A stretch of 44,843 nt of DNA. Source: Stenotrophomonas sp. 278. GTDB taxonomy: Bacteria > Pseudomonadota > Gammaproteobacteria > Xanthomonadales > Xanthomonadaceae. A model generated the notes under the pieces. That model was not told where the DNA came from. It worked only from the letters and a program-made list of their open reading frames with translations, and ran no database searches. This document shows positions 9,362-17,156 of this stretch, one piece after another. The first letter of the stretch is position 1, and the number at the start of each line of letters is the position of its first letter. The stretch lies in NCBI RefSeq assembly GCF_003935715.1, contig NZ_RHPP01000018.1, forward strand, positions 1 through 44,843. Direction: 5' to 3'. Made by a program: the position numbers and the translations under genes.

Positions 9362-10653
9362 TGGACCGGCAACGACGTCATCTGCTGCGGGGGGCTCTGG
9401 CCCTGCCGCTGGCGGCCGGTCCGGCGGGCAATGCCATGTCGGCTGATCTGGCGGCGCTGCCCGCGGTGAACGGACGCACCCCGGTGCAGTTGGCCGGGGA
9501 CGAGAGCTGGTGGGGCCAGGTGCGCGCGCTGTACGACCTCACCGACGAGGTCGTCATGCTCGACAACGGCTACTGGGGCGCGATGGCGCGCCCCGTGTTG
9601 CAGGCCTATCAGCAGGCCACCGCCACGGTGAACGCCGGCAATGCGTGGTTCGGGCGGCGGGCGTTCCCGCCGCTGTTCGAGCAGGCGCGCCTGCGGCTGG
9701 CCGAGGTGCTGGCCGTGGATGCGGACGAACTGGTGCTGACGCGCGGTGCCACCGAGGCCATGCAGGTGCTGATCGGCGGCTACCGCCGGCTGCAGCCGGG
9801 CGATACCGTGCTTTACGCCGATACCGACTACGACAGCATGATCGATGCGATGAAGTGGCTGCAGGGGCGGCGCGGGGTGAACCCGGTGCGCATCATCCTG
9901 CCGGAACCGTTCGATCACGACGGCATCGTGGAGACTTATCGGCAGGCGCTGGCACAACATCCGCGCACGCGGCTGCTGCTGCTGACCCAGGTCAACCACC
10001 GTAACGGCATGCTGCTGCCGGTCGCGCAGATCAGTGCGATGGCCCGGGCTGCCGGGGTGGATGTACTGCTGGATGCCGCGCATGGCATCGGCCAGGTCGA
10101 CACTCCGCTGCGTGAGCTCGGCGCGGACTTTGTCGGCATCAACCTGCACAAGTGGATCGGTGCGCCGGTGGGTTTGGGCGCTGTATACGTAAAGCGGGGC
10201 AGGGTGCGTGACCTGGACCCGTACATGGGCGAAGCCGACGGCGACGACCTGCGTACCCGGGTGCACACCGGCACGGTCAATTTTGCTGCGGTGTTGGCGT
10301 TGCCGGTGGCGTTGGACCTGCACCAGCGCATTGGTGTTGCCAACAAGCGTGCCCGCTTGTTGCATCTGCGCAACCGGTGGCTGGATGCGCTGCGCGACGA
10401 CGAGCGGTTCCAGCTGCTGGCCTCGCCGGACGAGCGCCTTGCCAGCGCCATCGCAGGCTTCCGCCTGCGCGGTCAGACCGGCATGGCGGCGAACGCCGCC
10501 ACCGCCGAGCGCATGGTCAAGCAGTCCGGCGTGTTCGTCGTCCCCCGCGACGGCCTGGCATCCGGAGCCTGCCTGCGGGCTACGCCGGGCATTTTCAGCA
10601 CGCCCGCGCAGATGGACGCGCTGGTCGTCGCGATCCGCGCGGTGGCAGGGTAG
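9361..10653 (+). CDS. Tat-signal class V aminotransferase-fold PLP enzyme
   Basis: 430 residues. The N-terminus MDRQRRHLLRGALALPLAAG has a twin-arginine motif (QRRHLLR) and a hydrophobic segment, so the folded PLP enzyme is predicted to be exported to the periplasm. Class V features are TRGATEAMQVLIGGY, LLDAAHGIGQVD (cofactor Asp-His) and NLHKWIGAP with the PLP-binding Lys. The nearest annotated relatives by fold are isopenicillin-N-epimerase-like proteins. It overlaps the TonB receptor by one base and must be co-transcribed with it. By analogy with PvdN of Pseudomonas, a Tat-exported PLP enzyme that modifies pyoverdine in the periplasm, it may process an imported siderophore; that is inference. 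Confidence 0.85.
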   Translation: MDRQRRHLLRGALALPLAAGPAGNAMSADLAALPAVNGRTPVQLAGDESWWGQVRALYDLTDEVVMLDNGYWGAMARPVLQAYQQATATVNAGNAWFGRRAFPPLFEQARLRLAEVLAVDADELVLTRGATEAMQVLIGGYRRLQPGDTVLYADTDYDSMIDAMKWLQGRRGVNPVRIILPEPFDHDGIVETYRQALAQHPRTRLLLLTQVNHRNGMLLPVAQISAMARAAGVDVLLDAAHGIGQVDTPLRELGADFVGINLHKWIGAPVGLGAVYVKRGRVRDLDPYMGEADGDDLRTRVHTGTVNFAAVLALPVALDLHQRIGVANKRARLLHLRNRWLDALRDDERFQLLASPDERLASAIAGFRLRGQTGMAANAATAERMVKQSGVFVVPRDGLASGACLRATPGIFSTPAQMDALVVAIRAVAG

Positions 10654-10656
10654 GTG

Positions 10657-10962
10657 TTATGCGGTGTGCGGCTGACTGAGTGGTTCGACGGTCAGCCGCA
10701 CGCCCAGTGCGGTGAGGACGCGCTGTACTGTATCGAAGCGCGGATGCGCGCCCGGCTTGAGTGCCTTGTACAGACTCTCGCGGCCCAAGCCGCTGCTCTC
10801 AGCGATCTGGGTCATGCCGCGTGCACGCGCGACTACCTGCAAGGCGTCCTGGAAGTGCGTGGCATTCTGCGAAGCAAGGGCTTCAGTCAGATACACGGCG
10901 ATGCTGTCATCGTCGGTGAGGTAATCGGCGGGGTCGAAGGGACGTAGGGTGTGCTTGGTCAC
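10657..10962 (-). CDS. Antitoxin of HigBA-type module (HTH, HI1420-like)
   Basis: 101 residues beginning at GTG with GAGG upstream. The pattern LRPFDPADYLTDDDSIAVYL then GMTQIAESSGLGRESLYKAL is the Xre-type helix-turn-helix protein of the 'putative addiction module antidote' family. It follows the toxin by 28 bases on the same strand, the toxin-first order of HigBA loci. It should bind the toxin and repress the pair through the palindrome at 11304-11325. It converges with the PLP enzyme, leaving only three bases between stop codons. Confidence 0.88.
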   Translation of the reverse strand: MTKHTLRPFDPADYLTDDDSIAVYLTEALASQNATHFQDALQVVARARGMTQIAESSGLGRESLYKALKPGAHPRFDTVQRVLTALGVRLTVEPLSQPHTA

Positions 10963-10990
10963 GAGAAAGAACCTCTATGGCTATGGAACG

Positions 10991-11314
10991 CTATCGCCGC
11001 GCACATGACAGTTCGGTTGCCATCCGCCGGGCCTTCTGGATGTCCGACGCCTGACTGTCCTTGTCACCGGCGCACAACAGGAGGATCAACTGCTGACCTT
11101 GGCGGGTGAAGTAGACGCGATAGCCGGGGCCAACGTGAATTCTCAGTTCGCTGACGTTGCAACCCACTGACTTGACGTCGGCGGGACCGCCATTGACCAA
11201 CCGTTGTATACGCTCGGCGATGAGTGCTCGTGCTCGGGTATCCCGTAGCCGACGCATCCAGCGTCCAAACGCATCAGTCGCCTGTATCGATGACTTGGAA
11301 GGCATTGTATCCAT
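10991..11314 (-). CDS. RelE/ParE-family toxin (HigB-like, HI1419 type)
   Basis: 107 residues. ATDAFGRWMRRLRDTRARA, then NVSELRIHVGPGYRVYFT and LLLCAGDKDSQASDIQKA, are hallmarks of the phage-derived Gp49-like/HI1419 toxin family, ribosome-dependent mRNA interferases. Two in-frame ATGs compete as start: 11314 (inside the operator palindrome) and 11305 (also inside it). Either start puts the operator over the translation start. First gene of a two-gene module with the antitoxin downstream. Confidence 0.87.
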   Translation of the reverse strand: MDTMPSKSSIQATDAFGRWMRRLRDTRARALIAERIQRLVNGGPADVKSVGCNVSELRIHVGPGYRVYFTRQGQQLILLLCAGDKDSQASDIQKARRMATELSCARR

Positions 11315-11325
11315 CTGGATACAAT
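11304..11325. promoter_or_regulatory. 22-bp palindromic operator of the toxin-antitoxin pair
   Basis: Perfect inverted repeat ATTGTATCCA-TC-TGGATACAAT overlapping both possible toxin start codons. On the minus strand it also contains TACAAT, a good -10 hexamer, with TTGCCC 16 bases upstream as a possible -35. An antitoxin dimer bound here would block the promoter. Confidence 0.75.
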
Positions 11326-11361
11326 GGGCAAGTGGTCATCGATTGTCGATTGGCAGAAGCG

Positions 11362-11760
11362 TCAGCGCTTCGCGCAGGCCTGCGCCATGTCGGCCTGGAC
11401 GTTGTCCGGGGTTTTGCGGCCGAAGATCTCGGCGATCTCGGATCGGGTCTTCAGGTCTTCGCACTTTTCAGGATCGACGGAACCATCAATGACGGTGCCA
11501 CGTACCGGCTCTTGTCCCCGGCCGGCGGCCACCTGCTGCTGGCGACGTGCATCGTAGAGATTGCGCTGGGCCCGGGTCTTGTCGGCCCAGGTCAGGTTGG
11601 GATCGCGGGTGATCGGGCGGGTGACGCCGGTGTCCTGCTCGGGCGGGCAGGGCACGGTCTGGTAGATGGTCTGGCCTTTGTCCGCGCACTTGTACACGCG
11701 CTGGGCGTGAGCGCTGCCCGCCAGCGCGAACAGCGCCAGCATCATGATCGTCCGTTTCAT
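11362..11760 (-). CDS. Secreted DUF4124 domain protein
   Basis: 132 residues. The start at 11760 gives a clean signal peptide (MKRTIMMLALFALAGSAHA, cleavage before QRVYK) and AGGGGG upstream; a longer frame to 11844 lacks both. After the signal, VYKCADKGQTIYQTVPCP is the small two-Cys DUF4124 domain common in Xanthomonad periplasmic proteins. The charged C-terminal half contains two more Cys (KCEDLK and QACAKR), so two disulfides are likely. Function unknown. Confidence 0.82.
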   Translation of the reverse strand: MKRTIMMLALFALAGSAHAQRVYKCADKGQTIYQTVPCPPEQDTGVTRPITRDPNLTWADKTRAQRNLYDARRQQQVAAGRGQEPVRGTVIDGSVDPEKCEDLKTRSEIAEIFGRKTPDNVQADMAQACAKR

Positions 11761-11859
11761 GGGGCCCCCTGTGAGCCTGTGCTCTTCTGAATGGGCGGCA
11801 GAATACGTGAAGCCTGTCGCAAAAACACCCGGGCAAAGTGTCAACCGCAGTTCCCGTGC

Positions 11860-11933
11860 GGCACGACCAACGGTCGTGCCCTACCGATCGGGTATTTCAC
11901 GGCCCCGGTAGCTCACGACCGTTGGTCGTGAGC
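11860..11933. repeat. SMAG-like palindrome dimer
   Basis: Two inverted units. GGCACGACC-AAC-GGTCGTGCC plus CTAC spans 11860-11884. GTAG plus GCTCACGACC-GTT-GGTCGTGAGC spans 11908-11933. The dimer fills the interval downstream of the DUF445 gene and upstream of the DUF4124 gene. Confidence 0.72.
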
Positions 11934-11937
11934 GGGC

Positions 11938-13230
11938 TCACCAGTGCAGCCAGACTGTCAACGCATGCAGCGCCAGCCCGATCAGCCCGCCGACCAGCGT
12001 GCCGTTGAAGCGGATGAACTGCAGGTCGCGGCCCACGCTGAGTTCCAGCTGTTCGACCAGATGGCGCTCGTCCCAGCCTTTCACGGTCTGCGCGATGTGC
12101 GTGGTGACCCCCTCGCGCAGTCGGCTGGTGAGCCGTTCGGCACCGTCCATCAGGTGCTGGTTCAGCGCTTCGCGCAGTGACGGGTCGTTCTGCAGTGCCT
12201 CGCCGACCCCGCTCAGACTGCGCCGCAGGTGACCGGCCAGCGCGGAGTCTTCGCTGGACAGGTCCGCGCGCAGGGCGGCGTGGATGCGCGCCCACAGGCC
12301 CTGCACGTAGTCCTGCACAGCCGGGTGGTCGATCACACGCTGCTTGATCTGTTCGATCTGCGCGGCCAGGGCCGGATCCTCGCGCAGACGACCGATGTAG
12401 TCCGCCAGCCACGTTTCGTAGTCGCGTCGCAGCGGGTGCTCGGGTTCAGCCAAAATCTGCTGCAGCTCGCCGAGAATCGCATGGGCCAGGCGTTCGGCCA
12501 GGCTGTCGCCAATCTCGTCGATCGGCTTGACCCAGTTCACCGTGCTCGCCAGTTTGGGCCATTCGCGCTGGATGTAGCGCACGATCAGCTCGGAAGCGCG
12601 CTCCTTCACCGCCGGCCGGTCCAACCATTCGCTCACCCGGGTCAGGCCTTCGTCCAGCACGCGCTGGTGGCGGTTGTCGGCGGTGAGCAGGCCCAGCAGT
12701 TCGCCGGCGGTGGCGGCGGCATTCCATTGGCGTAGTTGCTGGATCACGAAGCCCTGGATGCTGCGGCGGACCGCGGCTTCATCCAGGAAATCCAGCGCCT
12801 GCAGCGCCCAGCCGCGTGCCATGTCGGCCAGCATCCGCGCGCGCGCCGGATCGGCCAGCCAGCTGCCGAGTCGGCTGGCCGGATCGAACACCTGCAGCCG
12901 TGCCAGCAATGCTTTCGGTTCAAGAAACTGGTCGCGCACGAACACGGCAAGGCTGTCGGCAATGCGGTCTTTGCTGTGCGGAATGATCGCGGTGTGGGGA
13001 ATCGGCAGTCCCAGCGGCCGGCGGAACAGCGCCACCACCGCGAACCAATCGGCCAGCGCGCCGACCGCCGCTGCTTCGCAGAAGGCCGAGACCCACGCCC
13101 ATATGCCGCGCTCGCCGTTGAGGTGGCTGATGACGAAGCCGGCCAGCATGGCCAGCAGCATCAGCAGCGCGATGGCTTTGAGGCGGCGCAACTGGGTGCG
13201 GCGCGGGTCGGGGGCGGAGATGGAATTCAT
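11938..13230 (-). CDS. DUF445 membrane protein (YjiN-like)
   Basis: 430 residues. The N-terminal helix KAIALLMLLAMLAGFVISHL and the signature EAAAVGALADWFAVVALFRRPLG are diagnostic of DUF445. A long, mostly helical, charged region follows, and a C-terminal hydrophobic helix (LVGGLIGLALHALTVWLHW) closes it, so both ends probably sit in the inner membrane. No enzymatic motif is visible and no function is established for the family. It is a single transcription unit bordered by palindromic repeats on both sides. Confidence 0.85.
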   Translation of the reverse strand: MNSISAPDPRRTQLRRLKAIALLMLLAMLAGFVISHLNGERGIWAWVSAFCEAAAVGALADWFAVVALFRRPLGLPIPHTAIIPHSKDRIADSLAVFVRDQFLEPKALLARLQVFDPASRLGSWLADPARARMLADMARGWALQALDFLDEAAVRRSIQGFVIQQLRQWNAAATAGELLGLLTADNRHQRVLDEGLTRVSEWLDRPAVKERASELIVRYIQREWPKLASTVNWVKPIDEIGDSLAERLAHAILGELQQILAEPEHPLRRDYETWLADYIGRLREDPALAAQIEQIKQRVIDHPAVQDYVQGLWARIHAALRADLSSEDSALAGHLRRSLSGVGEALQNDPSLREALNQHLMDGAERLTSRLREGVTTHIAQTVKGWDERHLVEQLELSVGRDLQFIRFNGTLVGGLIGLALHALTVWLHW

Positions 13231-13326
13231 GCGGCCAGTCTATCGGCCCCCAGATGATCGCGCCCTGCACGGGGCAGGGTGATGGGGTGACCGCCGCTTG
13301 AATGGCGCTGTGTGATGTCGCTTTTC

Positions 13327-13395
13327 GTAGAGCCGGGCTTGCCCGGCTGCTGTCACCGCGCGCGATTACACGCCGCGGGGCACGCCCGGCTCTAC
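13327..13395. repeat. SMAG-like repeat pair, one unit degenerate
   Basis: GTAG (13327-13330) precedes a perfect AGCCGGGC-TT-GCCCGGCT hairpin (13331-13348). An inverted unit ends at 13395 with GCCCGGCTCTAC, but its other arm has decayed. Confidence 0.68.
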
Positions 13396-13419
13396 ATGTG
13401 CCCATCTGGTTTTCCAGCG

Positions 13420-14289
13420 TCAGCCGTTTGCCGCGCGCAGCTCGGCCAGCTGCTTGCGCAGCGCATCGTTTTCCAGCGTCAGCGCAATCACCCGCTGGCG
13501 CAGTTCGGCCGGACCTTCGCCCAGCGCCTCCAGCGCCTCTGCAATCTCCGCCTCACGGCTGGGGTCGGTTTCGAAATCGGCCTCGGCCGTGGCCAGCACT
13601 TCCTGCACCGGCTTGCGCGGCTTGCGCTTGGCCTCGCGCACGCGCTTGGCCGCCTGCTTGAGCTCATCCTTGCCAGCCTGCGCAGCCGCGCGCTGCTCCT
13701 CTTCGGGCAGATCGGCCACCGCGGCGGCGGCGCTGATGGAGATCACCCCGGTCTTCACGGCTTCCACCAGTTCTGGTGCGGCCTGCTTGTGAATGCGCTC
13801 GATCATGCCTACCTGGCTGCTGCTCAGGCGCGCCTCGCGGGCCATGTCGGCGCGGCTGACCTTCGGTGCCGGTGCCCACGGCGGGCTGTCTTCATCACCG
13901 GCTGGCGGCGCTTCGGCGATCTCGCCGTCGCTTTCCTGCTGCAGCAGGGCCTGTTCGGCGCGATGTCGCTCGGCCAGGATGTCGCGCTTGCGCAGTGCCA
14001 GCACGCCACGCTGGAAATCGGACACGCTGCGCCGGCCCAGATGCTGCTCGATCATCCACAGGTGCACGTCGTCCATCGACTTGAAACGGGTGTTCTGCAC
14101 GGTCTGGAACGGCAGGCCGTGCTTCTGGCAGATGCCATAGCGGTTGTGGCCGTCCACCAGCACGTCGTTCCACAACACCAGCGCGTCGCGGCAGCCTTCG
14201 GCCAGGATGCTGCGCTCGAGCGCTTCGTGCTCGTCTGCAGTGAGCGGGTCGATGTAGGCCTTGAGTTCTTCTTTGACGACGATTTCCAT
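13420..14289 (-). CDS. Orphan ParB-like nuclease-domain/HTH protein
   Basis: 289 residues. The N-terminal ParB/Srx-like fold has the box LVLWNDVLVDGHNRY (DGHNR replaces the GxRR of chromosomal ParB). A central KorB-like HTH region follows (KVSRADMAREARLSSSQVG). A Lys/Arg-rich linker and a C-terminal coiled coil (LENDALRKQLAELRAANG) complete it. No parA partner or parS array is visible next to it, so chromosome partition is unlikely. Relatives are usually labelled plasmid partition-related and occur in integrative elements. A transcription-regulatory role or a domesticated relic are both possible. Confidence 0.75.
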   Translation of the reverse strand: MEIVVKEELKAYIDPLTADEHEALERSILAEGCRDALVLWNDVLVDGHNRYGICQKHGLPFQTVQNTRFKSMDDVHLWMIEQHLGRRSVSDFQRGVLALRKRDILAERHRAEQALLQQESDGEIAEAPPAGDEDSPPWAPAPKVSRADMAREARLSSSQVGMIERIHKQAAPELVEAVKTGVISISAAAAVADLPEEEQRAAAQAGKDELKQAAKRVREAKRKPRKPVQEVLATAEADFETDPSREAEIAEALEALGEGPAELRQRVIALTLENDALRKQLAELRAANG

Positions 14290-14332
14290 GCAATCCGGTA
14301 CGCAGGCGGGACGTGACCCACCATTGTACCGG

Positions 14333-15685
14333 TCACCCGGTGGCCCGGATCATCTCGCCCAGGACGTCCACGATCCGGTCGATCTGCCCGGTGTCGATGA
14401 TCAGGGGCGGCGACAACGCGATCACGTCGCCGGTGCAGCGCACCAGCAACTGGCCATCGCGGAAACAGCGTTCGAACACTTCATAGCCCCGGCTGCCGGG
14501 GGCATCCTTGCGCGGGGCCAGTTCAACCGCGCCGATCAGTCCGAAGTTGCGGATGTCCAGCACATTGGGCAGCCCGCGCAGACTGTGCAGGCGCGTCTGC
14601 CAGTACTCGCCCAGCTCGACGGCGCGGTCGAACAGGCCCTCGGCGGCATAGGTGTCCAGCGCCGCCAGTGCTGCCGCGCAGGCCAGCGGATGGGCCGAAT
14701 AGGTATAGCCATGAAACAGCTCGATCGCCGCCGGCGGTCCCTGCATGTAAGCGCTGTGGATGGCGTCGGACACCAGCACCGCGCCCATCGGTACCGCCCC
14801 GTTGGTCAGGCCTTTGGCCATTGTAAGCAGGTCCGGGGTCACCCCGAAGCGCTGTGCCGCGAACGCATTGCCGACCCGGCCAAAGCCGGTGATGACTTCG
14901 TCGAAGACCAGCAGGATGCCGTGCTGGTCGCAGATCTCCCGCAGCCGCTGCAGATAGCCGGGTGCCGGCAGGATCACTCCGGCCGAGCCGGCGACGGGCT
15001 CGACGAACACGGCCGCAATGGTGGAGGCATCATGCAGCGCGATCAGCCGCTCCAGGTCCTCGGCCAGCTCGGCACCGTGGCGGGGCAGGCCGGGGCTGAA
15101 CGCGTTGCGTGACAGGTCCAGGGTGTGGCGCAGGAAATCGGTGCCCGCCAGCAGGGGGCCAAACGCCTTGCGGTTGTTGGGCAGGCCACCAATCGACAGG
15201 CCGCCGAACCCAACCCCGTGATACGCCTTCTCGCGGCCGATGAAGCGGGTGCGCTGGCCTTCGCCCCGCAGCCGGTGATAGCCCAGCACGATCTTCATCG
15301 CCGTATCCACGGCTTCGGAGCCGGAATTGGTGAAGAACACATGGTTGAGCGAGGCCGGAGCCAGCGACGCCAGTCGCTGCGCCAGCACGAACGGCAGCGG
15401 CGTGCCCATCTGGAAGGTCGGCGCGAAATCCAGCTGCGCGGCCTGTTCCTGGATCGCCTGCACAATGCGGGGTCGGGCGTGGCCGGCATTGCAGCACCAC
15501 AGCCCGGCGGCACCATCCAGGATGGGCCGGTCGTCGACGTCGTGGTAGTACATCCCTTCGGCGCGGACCAGCAGGCGCGGTGCCGCCTTGAACTGGCGAT
15601 TGGCGCTGAACGGCATCCAGAACGCTTCAAGCGACTCGGGGCGCTGCTGCGACAGCGTGGACAGCGGGGACTGGACGGACGCCAT
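14333..15685 (-). CDS. Omega-amino acid--pyruvate aminotransferase (class III)
   Basis: 450 residues, full length. ESLEAFWMPFSANRQFKAAP at the N-terminus is typical of beta-alanine/omega-amino acid:pyruvate transaminases. PLP-fold markers are TNSGSEAVDTAMK, FDEVITGFGRVG and MAKGLTNGAVPMG with the Schiff-base Lys. It probably moves the terminal amine of beta-alanine, GABA or a polyamine product to pyruvate. It diverges from the broken puuC-like gene 108 bases away, so the two may share regulation. A BauA or SpuC role cannot be separated by sequence alone. Confidence 0.85.
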   Translation of the reverse strand: MASVQSPLSTLSQQRPESLEAFWMPFSANRQFKAAPRLLVRAEGMYYHDVDDRPILDGAAGLWCCNAGHARPRIVQAIQEQAAQLDFAPTFQMGTPLPFVLAQRLASLAPASLNHVFFTNSGSEAVDTAMKIVLGYHRLRGEGQRTRFIGREKAYHGVGFGGLSIGGLPNNRKAFGPLLAGTDFLRHTLDLSRNAFSPGLPRHGAELAEDLERLIALHDASTIAAVFVEPVAGSAGVILPAPGYLQRLREICDQHGILLVFDEVITGFGRVGNAFAAQRFGVTPDLLTMAKGLTNGAVPMGAVLVSDAIHSAYMQGPPAAIELFHGYTYSAHPLACAAALAALDTYAAEGLFDRAVELGEYWQTRLHSLRGLPNVLDIRNFGLIGAVELAPRKDAPGSRGYEVFERCFRDGQLLVRCTGDVIALSPPLIIDTGQIDRIVDVLGEMIRATG

Positions 15686-15731
15686 TGGTCACTCCGGTGT
15701 TGAACGGATGCTCACGACTCTATCGCAGCCG

Positions 15732-15751
15732 CGTCACGGAATACCGTGACG
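15732..15751. promoter_or_regulatory. Inverted-repeat operator candidate between aminotransferase and puuC-like gene
   Basis: CGTCACGG-AATA-CCGTGACG is a perfect 8-bp inverted repeat. It lies just upstream of TATAAC (15759-15764), a plausible -10 for the plus-strand gene, so a bound repressor would cover the -35 zone. The repressor is not encoded next to it. Confidence 0.5.
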
Positions 15752-15793
15752 GGCGCGGTATAACAGGGCGGGATTGCCCAGGCCGGAGGGCCG

Positions 15794-16979
15794 ATGAACA
15801 CCGTGCATGACAACGCGGTCCGCTCGCGGGCGCAGTGGCAGCAGCAGGCTGATGCGCTGCGCCCCCACGGCCAGGCCTTCATCGACGGTCGTTTCGTCGA
15901 CGCCGCCGACGGCGCGCAGTTCGACTGCATCAGTCCGGTCGACGGCCGGCTGCTGGCGCGGGTCGCCGACTGTGCAGTCGCCGATGTCGACCGCGCGGTC
16001 ATCGCCGCCCGACGCAGTTTCGAAGCCGGGCACTGGTCGCGCGCGACACCGGTGCATCGGAAGCGGGTGCTGCTGCGGCTGGCCGATCTGGTCGAGCAAC
16101 ACGCCGACGAACTGGCGCTGCTGGAGACCCTGGATATGGGGAAGCCGGTGCGCGATGCACGCGGCGACGACCTGCCCGGGGCGGTGCGCTGCCTGCGCTG
16201 GACCGCCGAGGCGGTGGACAAGGCACGGTGAGCGCGCCGGTGAGCCACTGGCCCTGCACATGGACGTGGACGTACTCGCCTTCACCGGTTCCACTGCAGT
16301 GGGGCGAACGCTGCTGCAGTGCGCCGGGCGCTCCAACCTCAAGCGGGTCTGGCTGGAGTGCGGTGGCAAGAGCCCCAATCTGGTGTTCGCCGATGCCCCG
16401 GACCTGGATGCGGCGGCCAAGGCGGCCGCGACCGGCATCTTCTACAACCAGGGCGAGGTCTGTACCGCCGCCTCGCGCCTGCTGGTGCAGCGCTCGATCC
16501 AGGCCGAATTCGTGCATCGGGTGCTGGCCCACGCCGAGCACATGCAGCCGGGCCATCCGCTGGATCCGCTGGCGTCGATGGGCGCGCTGGTGGACGCCGC
16601 ACATGCCGGGCGGGTGCTGGACTACATCGCCCGTGGCCAGGCGGAAGGGGCGCGCCTGCTGCTGGGCGGAAAGCGCGTGGAGGTGGTGGCGGGCGGCAGC
16701 TATGTGCAGCCGACCGTGTTCGATGAAGTGGCGCTGCGCCTGGCCAATGACTCGGTGTACGGGCTGGCCGCCGGGGTTTGGACCCGCGACCTCGGTCGTG
16801 CGCACCGGGTGGCACGGCAGCTGCGCGCCGGCAGCGTGTGGGTCAACCAGTGGGACGGTGGCGACATGACCGCACCGTTTGGTGGCTACAAGCAGTCCGG
16901 GATCGGCCGCGACAAGTCACTGCACGCGTTCGACAAGTACACCGAGCTGAAGGCGACCTGGATCCATCTCGGCAGCTGA
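15794..16979 (+). pseudogene. puuC: Broken puuC-like aldehyde dehydrogenase (two internal deletions, frame change)
   Basis: Remnant of gamma-glutamyl-gamma-aminobutyraldehyde dehydrogenase. Residues 1-145 read well in one frame (15794-16231; FIDGRFVDAADGAQFDCISP, LLETLDMGKPVRDARGDD) after a strong GGAGG site. At about 16220-16230 homology jumps to another frame at GERAGEPLALHMDVDVLAFT and continues to 16979. Compared with family members, roughly 85 residues are lost at that jump, including the PWNFP segment with the catalytic Asn and the NAD-binding Lys. A second, in-frame loss of about 27 residues near 16725 removes EEIFGPV. The catalytic Cys (NQGEVCTAASR) and Glu (LECGGKSPN) remain, but the NAD site cannot form. 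Confidence 0.88.
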
Positions 16980-17016
16980 ACATTCACGCCCGGCTGCACT
17001 TCGCGCCATTGCCGGC

Positions 17017-17078
17017 AGCCGGGCAAGCCCGGCTCTACGACGTCGCACGATCTGCCAAACGGGCAAGCCCGGCTCTAC
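17017..17078 (-). repeat. SMAG-like tandem repeats
   Basis: AGCCGGGC-AA-GCCCGGCT plus CTAC spans 17017-17038. A second unit with only four bases of paired stem ends GCCCGGCTCTAC (17061-17078). Both read GTAG-first on the minus strand. They separate the puuC remnant from the MFS gene. Confidence 0.65.
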
Positions 17079-17156
17079 GGTTGCGCCTGCAACCATCCCA
17101 CCGCGCGCCGCAACCTGCGTGGCAGAATCCGGCAGCTGCCTTCTTCCGTGTACCCG

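Noticed and set aside
11860-11933. Palindromic units as part of a CRISPR array
   Set aside because: Units are dispersed singly or in inverted pairs, with variable stems, no regular spacers and no cas genes.
15794-16979. puuC-like gene as a programmed frameshift
   Set aside because: Besides the frame change, about 85 and 27 conserved residues are absent, so frameshifting could not restore an enzyme.
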